DNA from: Streptomyces sp. NBC_01750
GTDB lineage: Bacteria; Actinomycetota; Actinomycetes; Streptomycetales; Streptomycetaceae
Direction: 5' to 3'
DNA length: 64,000 nt
Assembly (NCBI RefSeq): GCF_035918095.1
Contig: NZ_CP109137.1
Coordinates: 7,318,001 to 7,382,000 of the forward strand
Below are positions 18,272 to 26,022 of the stretch, piece by piece. Each line of letters begins with the position of its first letter. Position 1 is the stretch's first letter. Position numbers and translations under genes: made by a program. A model generated the notes under the pieces. It searched no databases. It had not been told where the DNA came from and was given only the letters and a program-made list of their open reading frames with translations.

Positions 18272-18322
18272 CAAGTCAACTGTATTGGACGGCGATACGT
18301 TACAACGGTACAAGTGACTTGT
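18272..18322. promoter_or_regulatory. Spaced inverted repeats in ydbS-like/tetR divergent promoter region
   Basis: CAAGTCA (18272-18278) and TGACTTG (18315-18321) are inverted copies 36 nt apart. The second overlaps a compact dyad ACAAG-TGA-CTTGT (18310-18322), 20 nt before the TetR start. A TetR dimer could use the compact dyad, with the distal half-site helping repress the divergent operon. Position is convincing; binding is inferred. Confidence 0.45.
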
Positions 18323-18341
18323 AAAAGGGAGTGAGGATGCG

Positions 18342-18953
18342 GTGCCGAAGAAGGTGGACCACGAGGCCAGACGCCTGGAGATCTCCGAGGCGCTCTGGCG
18401 CATCGCGAGCACGCGGGGGCTGGACGGGGTGAGCCTGCGGGATGTGGCGGCGGAGGCGGACATCTCGCTCGGCAGGCTGCAGCACTACTTCCGTACCAAG
18501 GACGAGATGCTGCTCTTCGCGCTCCGGCACATCAACGTGCTTGCCGACCGGCGGATCCGGGAGCGCATCGGCGCGGTCGTCGCAGACCTGGACGAGGAGC
18601 CTGCGCCGCGGACGGTGCTGCGCGAGTGCCTGGCGGGGATGCTGCCGCTGGACGAGAAGAGCCGGGTGGGAACGCTGGTGGGAGCGGCGTATTTTGCTCG
18701 TGCCGTGCACGACGAGCGCCTGCGGGCGGAGGCGCGGGAGGGTATCCCCAAGCTGGCGGAGTTCTTCGCGGGCCTGCTGCGGCGGGCGGTGGAACGGGGG
18801 GAGGTGTCGGCGGACCGTGTCCCGGACGACGAGGCGATGCTGCTGATCAGCCTGGTGGACGGGCTGACGGCGTACACGCTGCTGGAGGTGCACACGCCGG
18901 AGCGGGCACTGAGTCTGCTGGACCTGCACGTGGCCCGGCTGTTCGGGGACTAG
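18342..18953 (+). CDS. TetR-family transcriptional regulator
   Basis: 203 aa from a GTG with GGGAGTGAGG upstream. The N-terminal TetR HTH (about 8-54) reads LEISEALWRIASTRGLDGVS, LRDVAAEADISLGRLQHYFR, then TKDEMLLFAL. The C-terminal ligand-binding helices (TetR_C_6-like) include a conserved late LLISLVDGLTAYTLLE. Divergent from the PH-domain membrane operon, which is its likely target. Ligand unknown. Confidence 0.9.
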   Translation: MPKKVDHEARRLEISEALWRIASTRGLDGVSLRDVAAEADISLGRLQHYFRTKDEMLLFALRHINVLADRRIRERIGAVVADLDEEPAPRTVLRECLAGMLPLDEKSRVGTLVGAAYFARAVHDERLRAEAREGIPKLAEFFAGLLRRAVERGEVSADRVPDDEAMLLISLVDGLTAYTLLEVHTPERALSLLDLHVARLFGD

Positions 18954-18978
18954 GGGGGCACCCGGTCTTGTAGTCATC

Positions 18979-19270
18979 CGGTCATGTGGTGAGCGTGGGC
19001 CGGTGGCGCAGTCATCCGGTCATGTGGTCGAGGTGGGCCGGGGGCGTTGGTGGTTGCTGTGGGTGGGTGGTTTCCACCGGCGAACCGCTGCCCTCCCGCG
19101 GTCCGAGCGAGTCTCGTCCGGGTGGGGAGGGGCCGTGCAGGGTCATCCCCGCCAGTTGCTCGGTCATGTGGTGAGCGTGGGCCGGTGGCGCAGTCGTCCG
19201 GTCATGTGGTCGAGGTGGGCCGGGGGCGTTGGTGGTTGTTCTTCGTGGGTGGTTTCCACCGGCGAACCGC
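18979..19270. repeat. Two 110-bp direct repeats in non-coding DNA
   Basis: Copy 1 is 18979-19088 and copy 2 is 19161-19270, identical except for about five substitutions. Each contains two sub-copies of AGTCATCCGGTCATGTGGT-like sequence 38 nt apart, so that motif occurs three times with little change (18972, 19010, 19192). The whole gap from 18954 to 19570 (about 617 nt) holds only these repeats and the GC-rich tandem array after them; I see no gene. The function is unknown. Repeats this similar usually mean recent duplication or a conserved RNA/protein target. Confidence 0.8.
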
Positions 19271-19378
19271 AGGGGATTGGCGGCAAAACCCGGGTCACGC
19301 GCCAAGACCCTGTACGCCGCCGACCGCGAGGAGTCGAGCCCGGAGGGGCGCCGGAGCCCGTACCCGACAAGACCCCGC

Positions 19379-19530
19379 ACCCCGCCGCAGGCAACCCGCA
19401 CCCCGCCGGAGGCAACCCGCGCCCCGCCGGAGGCACCCGCACCCGGCCGGAGGCACCCGCACTCCGGGTCCGGGCAGCATGACCCCGCTCCCGGCCGGAG
19501 GCACCCGCTCCCCGCCGGAGGCGAACCCGT
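19379..19530. repeat. Degenerate tandem array of about 20-21 nt units
   Basis: About six to seven units of ACCCCGCCGGAGGCAACCCG (variants with GCAGG, GGCCGG, TCCCCG) run just upstream of the DNA ligase gene. The frame of the ligase is open through the array and would encode a Pro/Arg/His-rich leader, but ligase homology begins only at MLLARLADVS, so the array is probably 5' untranslated or intergenic. Strand slippage explains the variation in unit length. Confidence 0.7.
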
Positions 19531-19570
19531 CGCCGTGCGCCGCGCCGCGCCGCACGGCACCATGGGCCGC

Positions 19571-21109
19571 ATGCTGCTGGCCCGACTCGCCGATGTGTCC
19601 CAACAGGTCGCCGCCACCTCCGCGCGCTCGCGCAAGATCGGCGCGCTCGCCGAACTGTTCGCCGGTACCCGGCCGGGCGACGTCGCGCTCGTCATCTCGT
19701 ATCTCGCCGGACGCGTCCCCCAAGGCCGTATCGGCATCGGCTGGAGCGTCCTCAAGGAACCCCCGCCGCCCGCCGACACCCCGAGCCTCACCGTGTCCGA
19801 CACCGATGCCGCCCTCACCCGCCTCGCCGGCGTCACCGGTCCCGGTGCCCAAGCCGGGCGCAAACGCCTCGTGCGCGAGCTCATGGCCGCCGCCACCGCC
19901 GAGGAGCAGCAGTTCCTGATGCGGCTGCTGATGGGCGAAGTACGCCAGGGCGCGCTGGACGCGATCGCCCTGGAGGCCGTCGCCAAGGCCGCGGACGCGC
20001 CGGCCGGTGACGTACGCCGTGCCGTGATGCTGGACGGTTCCCTGCCGCGCGTCGCCCGCGCCCTGCTCGCCGACGGGCCGGCCGCGCTCGAACAGTTCCG
20101 GCTGCGGGTGGGAAGTCCCGTGCAGCCGATGCTCGCCCACACCGCGAAATCGGTGACCGATGCGGTTCAGGCACTGCAAGCCGCGTGCGTCGTCGAGGAG
20201 AAGCTCGACGGCATCCGCGTCCAGGTGCACCGCACCGGTGAGGACATCCGCATCTACACCCGGTCCCTCGATGACATCACCGACCGCCTCCCCGAAGTCA
20301 CCGCCGCGGCACGCGAAATGACGGGTGACCACTTCATCCTCGACGGTGAGGTGATCGCCCTCGACGACGCCGGGAGACCGGTCCCCTTCCAGGACATCGC
20401 GTCCCGTGTCGGCTCCCGCATCGACGTGGACGCGGCCCGCGCCACGCTGCCCTTGTCACCCGTCTTCTTCGACGTCCTCGCCGCCGACGGCGAACCGACC
20501 CTCGACCTCCCGGGCGGCGACCGGCACGCCGTCCTCGCCCGCCTCGTCCCCGAACCGATGCGGGTCCGCCGTACCGTCGTCGAAGATCCTGCATCCGCCC
20601 AACAGATCGCCACCGCCGAGGAGTTCTTCGCCGACACCCTGCGCCGGGGCCACGAGGGTGTCCTGGTCAAAGCCCTGGACGCGCCGTACGTCGCAGGCCG
20701 CCGCGGCCGGTCCTGGCTCAAGGTGAAGCCCGTGCACACTCTCGACCTCGTCGTCCTGGCCGCTGAATGGGGCCACGGCAGACGCACCGGACTCCTCTCC
20801 AACCTCCACCTCGGCGCACGCGCCGCCGACGGCACGTACGTGATGCTCGGCAAGACCTTCAAGGGACTCACCGACGAGATGCTGCGCTGGCAGACGGAGC
20901 GGCTGCGTGAACTGGCAACCGGAGACGACGGGTTCATGGTGACGGTCCGCCCCGAACTCGTCGTCGAGATCGCGTACGACGGAGTGCAGCGCTCCCCGCG
21001 CTACCCGGCCGGCGTCACGCTCCGCTTTGCACGCGTCGTGCGTCACCGTCCCGACAAGCCGGCCGGGCAGGCCGACACCATCGAACAGGTCATTGATTCG
21101 CGCAGCTGA
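19571..21109 (+). CDS. ATP-dependent DNA ligase
   Basis: 512 aa. Domains: an N-terminal helical DNA-binding domain (about 1-185), an adenylation domain with motif I EEKLDGIRV (adenylated Lys211), motif III FILDGEVIALDD, motif IV HEGVLVKALD and motif V RSWLKVKP, then an OB-fold with GTYVMLGKTFKG and RPELVVEIAYD. It seals nicks with ATP, separate from the essential NAD-dependent LigA. Length and layout match the actinobacterial LigB/LigC-like archaeal-type enzymes. ATG 19571 is chosen where homology begins; ATG 19562 three codons earlier is also possible. No Ku or polymerase gene is adjacent. Confidence 0.92.
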   Translation: MLLARLADVSQQVAATSARSRKIGALAELFAGTRPGDVALVISYLAGRVPQGRIGIGWSVLKEPPPPADTPSLTVSDTDAALTRLAGVTGPGAQAGRKRLVRELMAAATAEEQQFLMRLLMGEVRQGALDAIALEAVAKAADAPAGDVRRAVMLDGSLPRVARALLADGPAALEQFRLRVGSPVQPMLAHTAKSVTDAVQALQAACVVEEKLDGIRVQVHRTGEDIRIYTRSLDDITDRLPEVTAAAREMTGDHFILDGEVIALDDAGRPVPFQDIASRVGSRIDVDAARATLPLSPVFFDVLAADGEPTLDLPGGDRHAVLARLVPEPMRVRRTVVEDPASAQQIATAEEFFADTLRRGHEGVLVKALDAPYVAGRRGRSWLKVKPVHTLDLVVLAAEWGHGRRTGLLSNLHLGARAADGTYVMLGKTFKGLTDEMLRWQTERLRELATGDDGFMVTVRPELVVEIAYDGVQRSPRYPAGVTLRFARVVRHRPDKPAGQADTIEQVIDSRS

Positions 21110-21116
21110 ATCCAGA

Positions 21117-21623
21117 TCAGCGCAGCCCCATCACCTTGTCGGCGAAGGCCGTCAGATTATCGACCGTGCGGGTGATCCGCTCCTCGAGCGTGAGCGTCTC
21201 CTCGTGCAGCCCGCCCCGCAGTTTGGGCTGCTTCCTGCCGCGGATGTACAGCGAGCAGGCGAGGTCGGCACAGAGATACGTGCCCACGGAGTTGCCATCC
21301 CGTCCCGCCGCCCCGGCCAGCGGGGCGGCGAACAAGGTCACCCCGGACGAGGCATGCTCCGTGAAGCAGGCCTGGCACATGCTGGACTTGACAGCACTGG
21401 TCCGTCCGGTGGAAGGCGCCCGCAGGGCGACGCCGACCGGACGGCCCTCCCGCGGCAGCACGAAATACGCGCGCAGCGGCGCGCCCGGATCGGTCCAGCC
21501 CAGGAAGTCGAACTCGTCCCAGGAGAGTTCGCCGAAACCGATGGGCAGCTTCATACGCGTGGCCTCGCCCTTCGTACAGTTGACGAAGGATCCTCGGATC
21601 TGCTTTTCGGTCAGTGGTTCCAC
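21117..21623 (-). CDS. FBP-domain zinc-binding protein (FusB-like, EF-G binding)
   Basis: 168 aa: PLTEKQIRGSFVNCTKGEA at the N-terminus, ELSWDEFDFLGWTDPGAPLR in the middle, then a treble-clef zinc finger with CQACF and LCADLACSLYIRGRK supplying four cysteines. This is the FusB/FBP C-terminal-domain family; the founding members bind elongation factor G and rescue it from fusidic acid. Chromosomal actinobacterial copies probably serve a general translation role. The GTG at 21623 is used because family members begin M-E-P-L-T-E-K; the ATG at 21659 would add 12 residues. Convergent with the DNA ligase, 8 nt between stops. Confidence 0.85.
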   Translation of the reverse strand: MEPLTEKQIRGSFVNCTKGEATRMKLPIGFGELSWDEFDFLGWTDPGAPLRAYFVLPREGRPVGVALRAPSTGRTSAVKSSMCQACFTEHASSGVTLFAAPLAGAAGRDGNSVGTYLCADLACSLYIRGRKQPKLRGGLHEETLTLEERITRTVDNLTAFADKVMGLR

Positions 21624-21719
21624 CGGTGGAACGTACACAGAGCGCGTCTGAACGGGCATCCCATTTATGGTGGCCGAAGCCGCTGCCTTTTCCTGAGCCG
21701 TTCCTGAAGGGACCCCGTC

Positions 21720-22025
21720 ATGCCCACAGAGCCGCTGTCGCAGAAGGAGATCGAGGACCGCCTGCGGGAACTCCCCGGCTGGTCCCTGGAGGGCGACCGG
21801 ATCGCCCGCGCGTACCGCCTCGCCAACCACTTCGCGGCAACCGCCATGGTCGTACACATCGCACAGATCCAGGATGAGCTGAACCATCACTCGGATCTCA
21901 CCCTGGGCTACAACACGCTGTCCCTGTCGGTGAACAGCCACGACGCGGGCGGAGCGGTCACCGAGAAGGACTTCGAGCTCGCGCAGCGGGTGGAGGGGAT
22001 CGCCGCGGGGCACGGCGCGGCCTGA
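21720..22025 (+). CDS. 4a-hydroxytetrahydrobiopterin dehydratase (pterin-4a-carbinolamine dehydratase)
   Basis: 101 aa, the normal size of this family. The signature NHHSDL (His56, His57) and the later SHDAGG...DF pattern (His74) give the catalytic histidines that dehydrate the carbinolamine. GAAGGG precedes the ATG by about 7 nt. The enzyme recycles tetrahydropterin after aromatic amino acid hydroxylation; no hydroxylase is nearby, so it may act generally or as a moonlighting cofactor. Convergent with the next gene, 6 nt between stops. Confidence 0.93.
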   Translation: MPTEPLSQKEIEDRLRELPGWSLEGDRIARAYRLANHFAATAMVVHIAQIQDELNHHSDLTLGYNTLSLSVNSHDAGGAVTEKDFELAQRVEGIAAGHGAA

Positions 22026-22031
22026 CGGCCG

Positions 22032-22508
22032 TCACACGGCGAAGTGCGCGGGGCGCGACAGCTCCATCACCCAGTTCGTCATCCACGTCCGCTCCCCGTC
22101 GACCGAGAACGCCTGCTCCCAGCGGGCCGCCGATTCGCTGATTCCCGACCAGGTGAAGCGGACCCTGACGTCCTTGCCGTCGTGGGTGTCGTCTCCGTAG
22201 AACTCGCCTCGCCCGTCCGCTCCGAATCGGCCGACCACGGGCGGGAAGAGTACGCCGGTGCGGTCGTTCGACCAGTACAGAGACCACTCCTCGCGCTCGG
22301 CGTCGTACAGCCGCAGCGTCAGGCCCCTGAAGCCCCGCGTCGGGAACTCGATCTCGTCGAAGTTCGCCCGGCCGCCGAAGTGGCGGGACGCGCGGCTCAC
22401 AGCCGGGAACTCCTCCCACGCGCTCGACTCGTCGAGGAAGTCCGCAAGGCGGCGGTTGGCGACGGCCCACTCGCCGTGCAGGAAGTCGAAGTCGTGGGTG
22501 GTGCTCAT
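22032..22508 (-). CDS. Conserved hypothetical protein, lipocalin-like (DUF1579-type)
   Basis: 158 aa, beta-rich: HDFDFLHGEWAVANRRLADF, then FRGLTLRLYDAEREEWSLYW and DVRVRFTWSGISESAARWEQ. The pattern of W and Y in alternating strands resembles calycin/lipocalin-like DUF1579 proteins. No signal peptide. AGGAG lies 7 nt before the ATG, which overlaps the upstream gene's stop by 4 nt (ATGA). It is under the same divergent control region as the WYL regulator. Function unknown; such genes often accompany WYL/YafY regulators. Confidence 0.8.
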   Translation of the reverse strand: MSTTHDFDFLHGEWAVANRRLADFLDESSAWEEFPAVSRASRHFGGRANFDEIEFPTRGFRGLTLRLYDAEREEWSLYWSNDRTGVLFPPVVGRFGADGRGEFYGDDTHDGKDVRVRFTWSGISESAARWEQAFSVDGERTWMTNWVMELSRPAHFAV

Positions 22509-22984
22509 GAGCGGTCTCCTGTGGTGCCGTCGGGAAGGGAGTCGGTGAGATAGGCGTCCAGGCCGGGACGGTCCGGGGCGAGCATGTGGCGTACCCAGGC
22601 GTCCCGTTCGTGCTGGATCGGCGGCAGCTCCCACACACAGCCGATCCAGGGTCTGTCGAGCCTGACGAAATGCGTCGGATCGCTGTCCGGGCAGCCGAGG
22701 ACCGGCTGACCCGCGACCGCGGCACCGAAGTGCAGCACGTTGTCCCACACCCAGCTGTACGCGTTGAGGTACGCGCCGTCGTCCCCTCCCCTGTGGAGGA
22801 CGACGAATGTGGCCGGCGGGGTGCCGTCCGGCTCCGGGAGGAGCTCGGGAAGGATCGCGTACGCGGCCTTCTCCACCGCGGGATCGATTCCGTCCGGGTC
22901 GCCGGTGACGTGGTAGCGCTTGATGTGACGGCCGTCGGCCTCGATCGGCGGCGGCGCCCACAGCCGTTTCTCTGCGAAGGTCAT
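22505..22984 (-). CDS. Conserved hypothetical protein, first gene of a two-gene operon
   Basis: 159 aa starting MTFAEKRLWAPPPIEADGRH. The sequence is rich in aromatic residues (AYSWVWDNVLHFGAAVAG, PWIGCVWELPPIQHERDAWV) and has a conserved look, but I recognise no catalytic motif. Co-transcribed with the lipocalin-like gene through an ATGA overlap. Only 33 nt separate it from the divergent WYL regulator, and a strong inverted repeat fills that gap, so control by the regulator is likely. Confidence 0.78.
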   Translation of the reverse strand: MTFAEKRLWAPPPIEADGRHIKRYHVTGDPDGIDPAVEKAAYAILPELLPEPDGTPPATFVVLHRGGDDGAYLNAYSWVWDNVLHFGAAVAGQPVLGCPDSDPTHFVRLDRPWIGCVWELPPIQHERDAWVRHMLAPDRPGLDAYLTDSLPDGTTGDRS

Positions 22985-23002
22985 GCCAGGACGCTAAGTC
23001 CG

Positions 23003-23029
23003 CTTCACTGACATCCTGTGTCAGTGAAG
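23003..23029. promoter_or_regulatory. 11-bp inverted repeat overlapping the WYL gene start
   Basis: CTTCACTGACA and TGTCAGTGAAG around a 5-nt spacer form a perfect dyad in the 33-nt gap between the divergent operon and the WYL gene; its right arm overlaps the GTG start at 23018. A regulator bound here would block both promoters. It also suggests a leaderless transcript for the regulator, because there is no room for a ribosome site. Very likely the autoregulatory operator. Confidence 0.75.
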
Positions 23030-23992
23030 TCCAGCCGTCTTGTTTCGATCCTGCTGCTGCTCCAGACCCGGGGCCGGATGACCGCCGCCCAGCTCGCCCA
23101 GGAGCTCGAAGTGTCGGTACGCACCGTCTACCGGGACGTCGAGGCGCTGCACGCCGCGGGGGTGCCGCTGTACGGGGACGCGGGCCACGCGGGCGGCTAC
23201 CAGTTGCTCGCCGGCTACCGCACCCGGCTGACCGGACTCTCCGCCGGGGAGGCGGAGGCGCTGTTCCTCTCCGGGATCCCGGGGCCCGCCGCCGAACTCG
23301 GGCTCGGCTCGGCCCTCGCCGCCGCGCAGCTCAAGCTGCGTGCGGCAGTCCCCGCCGAGCTGCGTGACCAGGCCGACCGGATGCGCTCGCGGTTCCACCT
23401 GGACGCGCCCGGCTGGTACGCGCCCGGCGAGGAGGTTCCCTGTCTGACGGCCGTCGCGGACGCGGTGTGGCACAGCCGGGTGCTCCACATCCGTTACCGC
23501 CGGTGGAAGGAGCCGACCGATGTGAACCGGCGTCTCGAACCGTACGGACTGGTGCTCAAGGCGGGCCGCTGGTACGTCGTCGCGGGACCGGGACCACGGA
23601 CGTACCGGGTCGACCAGATCCTTGAAGTCGTCGCGGGGGAGGGGGAGCCGGCGGAGGAGTTCGAGCCTCTCGAGGACTTCGACCTGGCCGCGTACTGGCA
23701 GCGCTACCAGGCGGACTTCCACGCCCGCCTGTACGGGGGCGAGGCGCTCGTCCGGCTCTCGCCGGGCGCCGCGGCCCGTCTGAAGGGCCCGGCCGCCCGC
23801 GCCCTCGCCGACACCGGCACGGTGGAACCGGACGGCTGGACCCGCGCGTTGCTCCCGATCGAGTCCACCGACCACGCGCACGGCGACTTTCTCGCCATGG
23901 GCGCGGAGATCGAGGTCCTCGGGCCACCCGAACTCCGCGCCCGTATGGCCGCGACGGCCGAGGCGCTGGCGGCAACGTACGCCTCCGCCTGA
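23018..23992 (+). CDS. WYL-domain (YafY-like) transcriptional regulator
   Basis: 324 aa: HTH_11 winged helix (about 5-60, LLLLQTRGRMTAAQLAQELE, then VSVRTVYRDVEALHAAG), a linker, a WYL domain (RRLEPYGLVLKAGRWYVVAG, then TYRVDQI) and a WCX C-terminal domain. Starts GTG 23018 and 23024 are both possible; neither has a Shine-Dalgarno. A perfect dyad overlaps the start. It probably represses or activates the divergent two-gene operon in response to an unknown ligand. Confidence 0.9.
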   Translation: MSVKSSRLVSILLLLQTRGRMTAAQLAQELEVSVRTVYRDVEALHAAGVPLYGDAGHAGGYQLLAGYRTRLTGLSAGEAEALFLSGIPGPAAELGLGSALAAAQLKLRAAVPAELRDQADRMRSRFHLDAPGWYAPGEEVPCLTAVADAVWHSRVLHIRYRRWKEPTDVNRRLEPYGLVLKAGRWYVVAGPGPRTYRVDQILEVVAGEGEPAEEFEPLEDFDLAAYWQRYQADFHARLYGGEALVRLSPGAAARLKGPAARALADTGTVEPDGWTRALLPIESTDHAHGDFLAMGAEIEVLGPPELRARMAATAEALAATYASA

Positions 23993-24029
23993 TCCTCGGC
24001 AGCCAGTCACCGGGCCGTGCCCCCGCCGG

Positions 24030-24866
24030 TCACGCACTCCAGGCACCCGCCTGCGCCGCGTCCCGCGCGAACGCCGCGAAGGTCTTCGGCTCCCGGCCGA
24101 GCAGCTGCCGCACGCCGTTCGTCACCGACGCGTTGTGCCCGTCGAGCAGCATGGTGAACAGGTCCGCCAGCCACTGCGACTCGGGCTCCGGGATCCCGAA
24201 CCGCTGGAGCATTTCCGCGTACTGCGCACCGGACACCGGCACGTACCGCACCTCCCGGCCCGTGGCCCCTCCGATCTCCGCCGCCACTTCCCCGAAGGTG
24301 ACCGGCCGAGGACCCGTCACCTCGTGCACGAGCCCGGCATGGCCCTCCTCGGTGAGGATCTTGACCACCACGTCCGCCAGGTCGTCCGCGTCGATGAACG
24401 GCTCCGCGGTCTCACCCGCGGGGAAGGGGATCTCACCTGCCAGCACTCCCTCGTACATCGCGCCCTCGCTGAAGTTCTGCGCGAAGAAACTGGACCGCAC
24501 CACGGTCAGATCCACGCCGGACTCCCGCAGTGCGCCCTCGGCGACCACCGCCTCCGGCTCGCCGCGGCCGGAGAGCAGCACCAGCCGCCTCACCCCGCTC
24601 TCCGCCGCCACCCGCCCGAAGGCCCGCATCACCTCGGGCGCGCCAGGAGCCGCCAGATCCGGGTAGTACGCGACATACGCCGCGTCCGCGCCGTCCAGCG
24701 CCCGCGCCCAGCCGGACCCGTCCTCCCAGTCGAACCGCACCTCTCCCTTGCGGGAGCCCGCCCGCACATCCACCCCGAGCGCCGCGAGCCGCTCCGCCAC
24801 CCGGCGGCCCGTCTTGCCGGAGGCCGCCGTCACCAACACCGTCTCCTGCTTCAGGTTCTCTGCCAT
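24030..24866 (-). CDS. NmrA-like NAD(P)-binding oxidoreductase (atypical SDR)
   Basis: 278 aa. Rossmann start TVLVTAASGKTGRRVAERLA (GxxGxxG-type AASGKTG), then the SDR-a5/NmrA pattern LVLLSGRGEPEA, VRSSFFAQNFSEG, PFPAGETAEPFIDADDLADV and a C-terminal PVSGAQYAEML. Family members include quinone reductases (YtfG-like) and redox-sensing NmrA regulators; the YxxxK catalytic motif of classical SDRs is absent. Divergent from an AraC-type regulator with 81 nt between starts, the usual arrangement for a regulated detoxification gene. Confidence 0.88.
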   Translation of the reverse strand: MAENLKQETVLVTAASGKTGRRVAERLAALGVDVRAGSRKGEVRFDWEDGSGWARALDGADAAYVAYYPDLAAPGAPEVMRAFGRVAAESGVRRLVLLSGRGEPEAVVAEGALRESGVDLTVVRSSFFAQNFSEGAMYEGVLAGEIPFPAGETAEPFIDADDLADVVVKILTEEGHAGLVHEVTGPRPVTFGEVAAEIGGATGREVRYVPVSGAQYAEMLQRFGIPEPESQWLADLFTMLLDGHNASVTNGVRQLLGREPKTFAAFARDAAQAGAWSA

Positions 24867-24947
24867 GCCTCAAGGCTCGTGGCCCGCGCTTGGACCCTCC
24901 ATGCTCCAGAGGCTCAATTCCATATGCGTCCGTCTACGCTGTGAGCC

Positions 24948-25910
24948 ATGGACGCTCTCGCGGGACTTCTGGACGGACCGCGTGCCAGGGGAGCCTTTCT
25001 GCTCCGCATGGTGATGGAGCCGCCATGGTCCGTCCGTATCGAGGACCACGCCCCGCTCAGCCTGCTCTGCATGACCGCGGGCGAGGCCTGGATCATTCCC
25101 GACACCGGTGACCCGGTGCTGCTGCGCCCGGGCGACGTCGCGATCGCCCGCGGCCCGGATGCGTACACCACGGCGGACGAACTCACCCGCGAGCCAACGG
25201 CGTTGATCGGGCCCGGCGGCACCTGCCACACCCTGCAGGGCGAACCGCTCGCGGAGTCCATGCACTTGGGCGTCCGGAGCTGGGGGAACGACCCGGAAGG
25301 ATCGGCCACCATGCTGGTCGGGACGTACCAGATGAAGGGCGAGGTCAGCGGGCGGCTGCTGGACGCGCTGCCCATGCTGCTTCATCTGCCGGCCGAGGTC
25401 TGGGACTGTCCGCTGATGCCGGTGCTCGACGACGAGATCTCCCGGGACGAGCCCGGCCAGAGCGTGGTGCTCGACCGGATCCTGGACCTGGTGCTGATCG
25501 CCGTGGTGCGCTCCTGGTTCTCACGCCCGGACGCCGAGGCGCCCGCCTGGTACCTGGCCATGGGCGACCCGGTGGTCGGCCGCGCGCTGCGGCTGCTGCA
25601 GGACGATCCCGCGCACTCCTGGACCGTCGCCTCACTGGCCGCCAAGTGCGGGGTCTCCAGGGCCGGACTGGCCCGCCGTTTCCATGAGCTGGTGGGGGAG
25701 CCCCCGATGGCGTACCTCACCGACTGGCGGCTCGCGCTCGCTGCCGATCTGCTGCGGGAGTCGGACGCGACGGTGGAGGCGGTGGCGAGGAAGGTCGGCT
25801 ACAGCGGCTCGTTCGCACTGAGCGCGGCCTTCAAACGGGTACGCGGCATCAGCCCGCTGGAGCACCGTACGGGTACGGCTTTGCCGGAACGGCAACGACG
25901 CTCGCCGTGA
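24948..25910 (+). CDS. AraC-family transcriptional regulator with cupin_6 domain
   Basis: 320 aa. The N-terminal cupin_6 sensor (about 1-190) reads CMTAGEAWIIPDTGDPVLLR and PGDVAIARGPD. The C-terminal AraC DNA-binding domain (about 205-305) has two HTHs: WTVASLAAKCGVSRAGLARR, then EPPMAYLTDWRLALAADLLR and AVARKVGYSGSFALSAAFKR. It is the likely controller of the divergent NmrA-like gene. The inducer would bind the cupin; unknown. Confidence 0.92.
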   Translation: MDALAGLLDGPRARGAFLLRMVMEPPWSVRIEDHAPLSLLCMTAGEAWIIPDTGDPVLLRPGDVAIARGPDAYTTADELTREPTALIGPGGTCHTLQGEPLAESMHLGVRSWGNDPEGSATMLVGTYQMKGEVSGRLLDALPMLLHLPAEVWDCPLMPVLDDEISRDEPGQSVVLDRILDLVLIAVVRSWFSRPDAEAPAWYLAMGDPVVGRALRLLQDDPAHSWTVASLAAKCGVSRAGLARRFHELVGEPPMAYLTDWRLALAADLLRESDATVEAVARKVGYSGSFALSAAFKRVRGISPLEHRTGTALPERQRRSP

Positions 25911-26022
25911 CGGCAGCGGCAGCGACCCTGAGGGGCCGCGGCAACGCCCGGACGCGTGTCTGCTCACGGCGCGCACGGTGCACACCGCTCGCCGGGGTTG
26001 AATCAGCGGCAGGATAGCCCCC

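Noticed and set aside
18979..19270. CRISPR-like or attachment-site interpretation of the repeats
   Set aside because: Only two 110-bp copies with one 72-nt interval, no short regular spacers, no cas genes and no integrase nearby.
19012..20142. Minus-strand frame through the 110-bp repeats giving repeated PPTPPAHLDHMTG peptides
   Set aside because: The repeat is in DNA, and the frame continues as the antisense of DNA ligase; no start site or family supports a protein.
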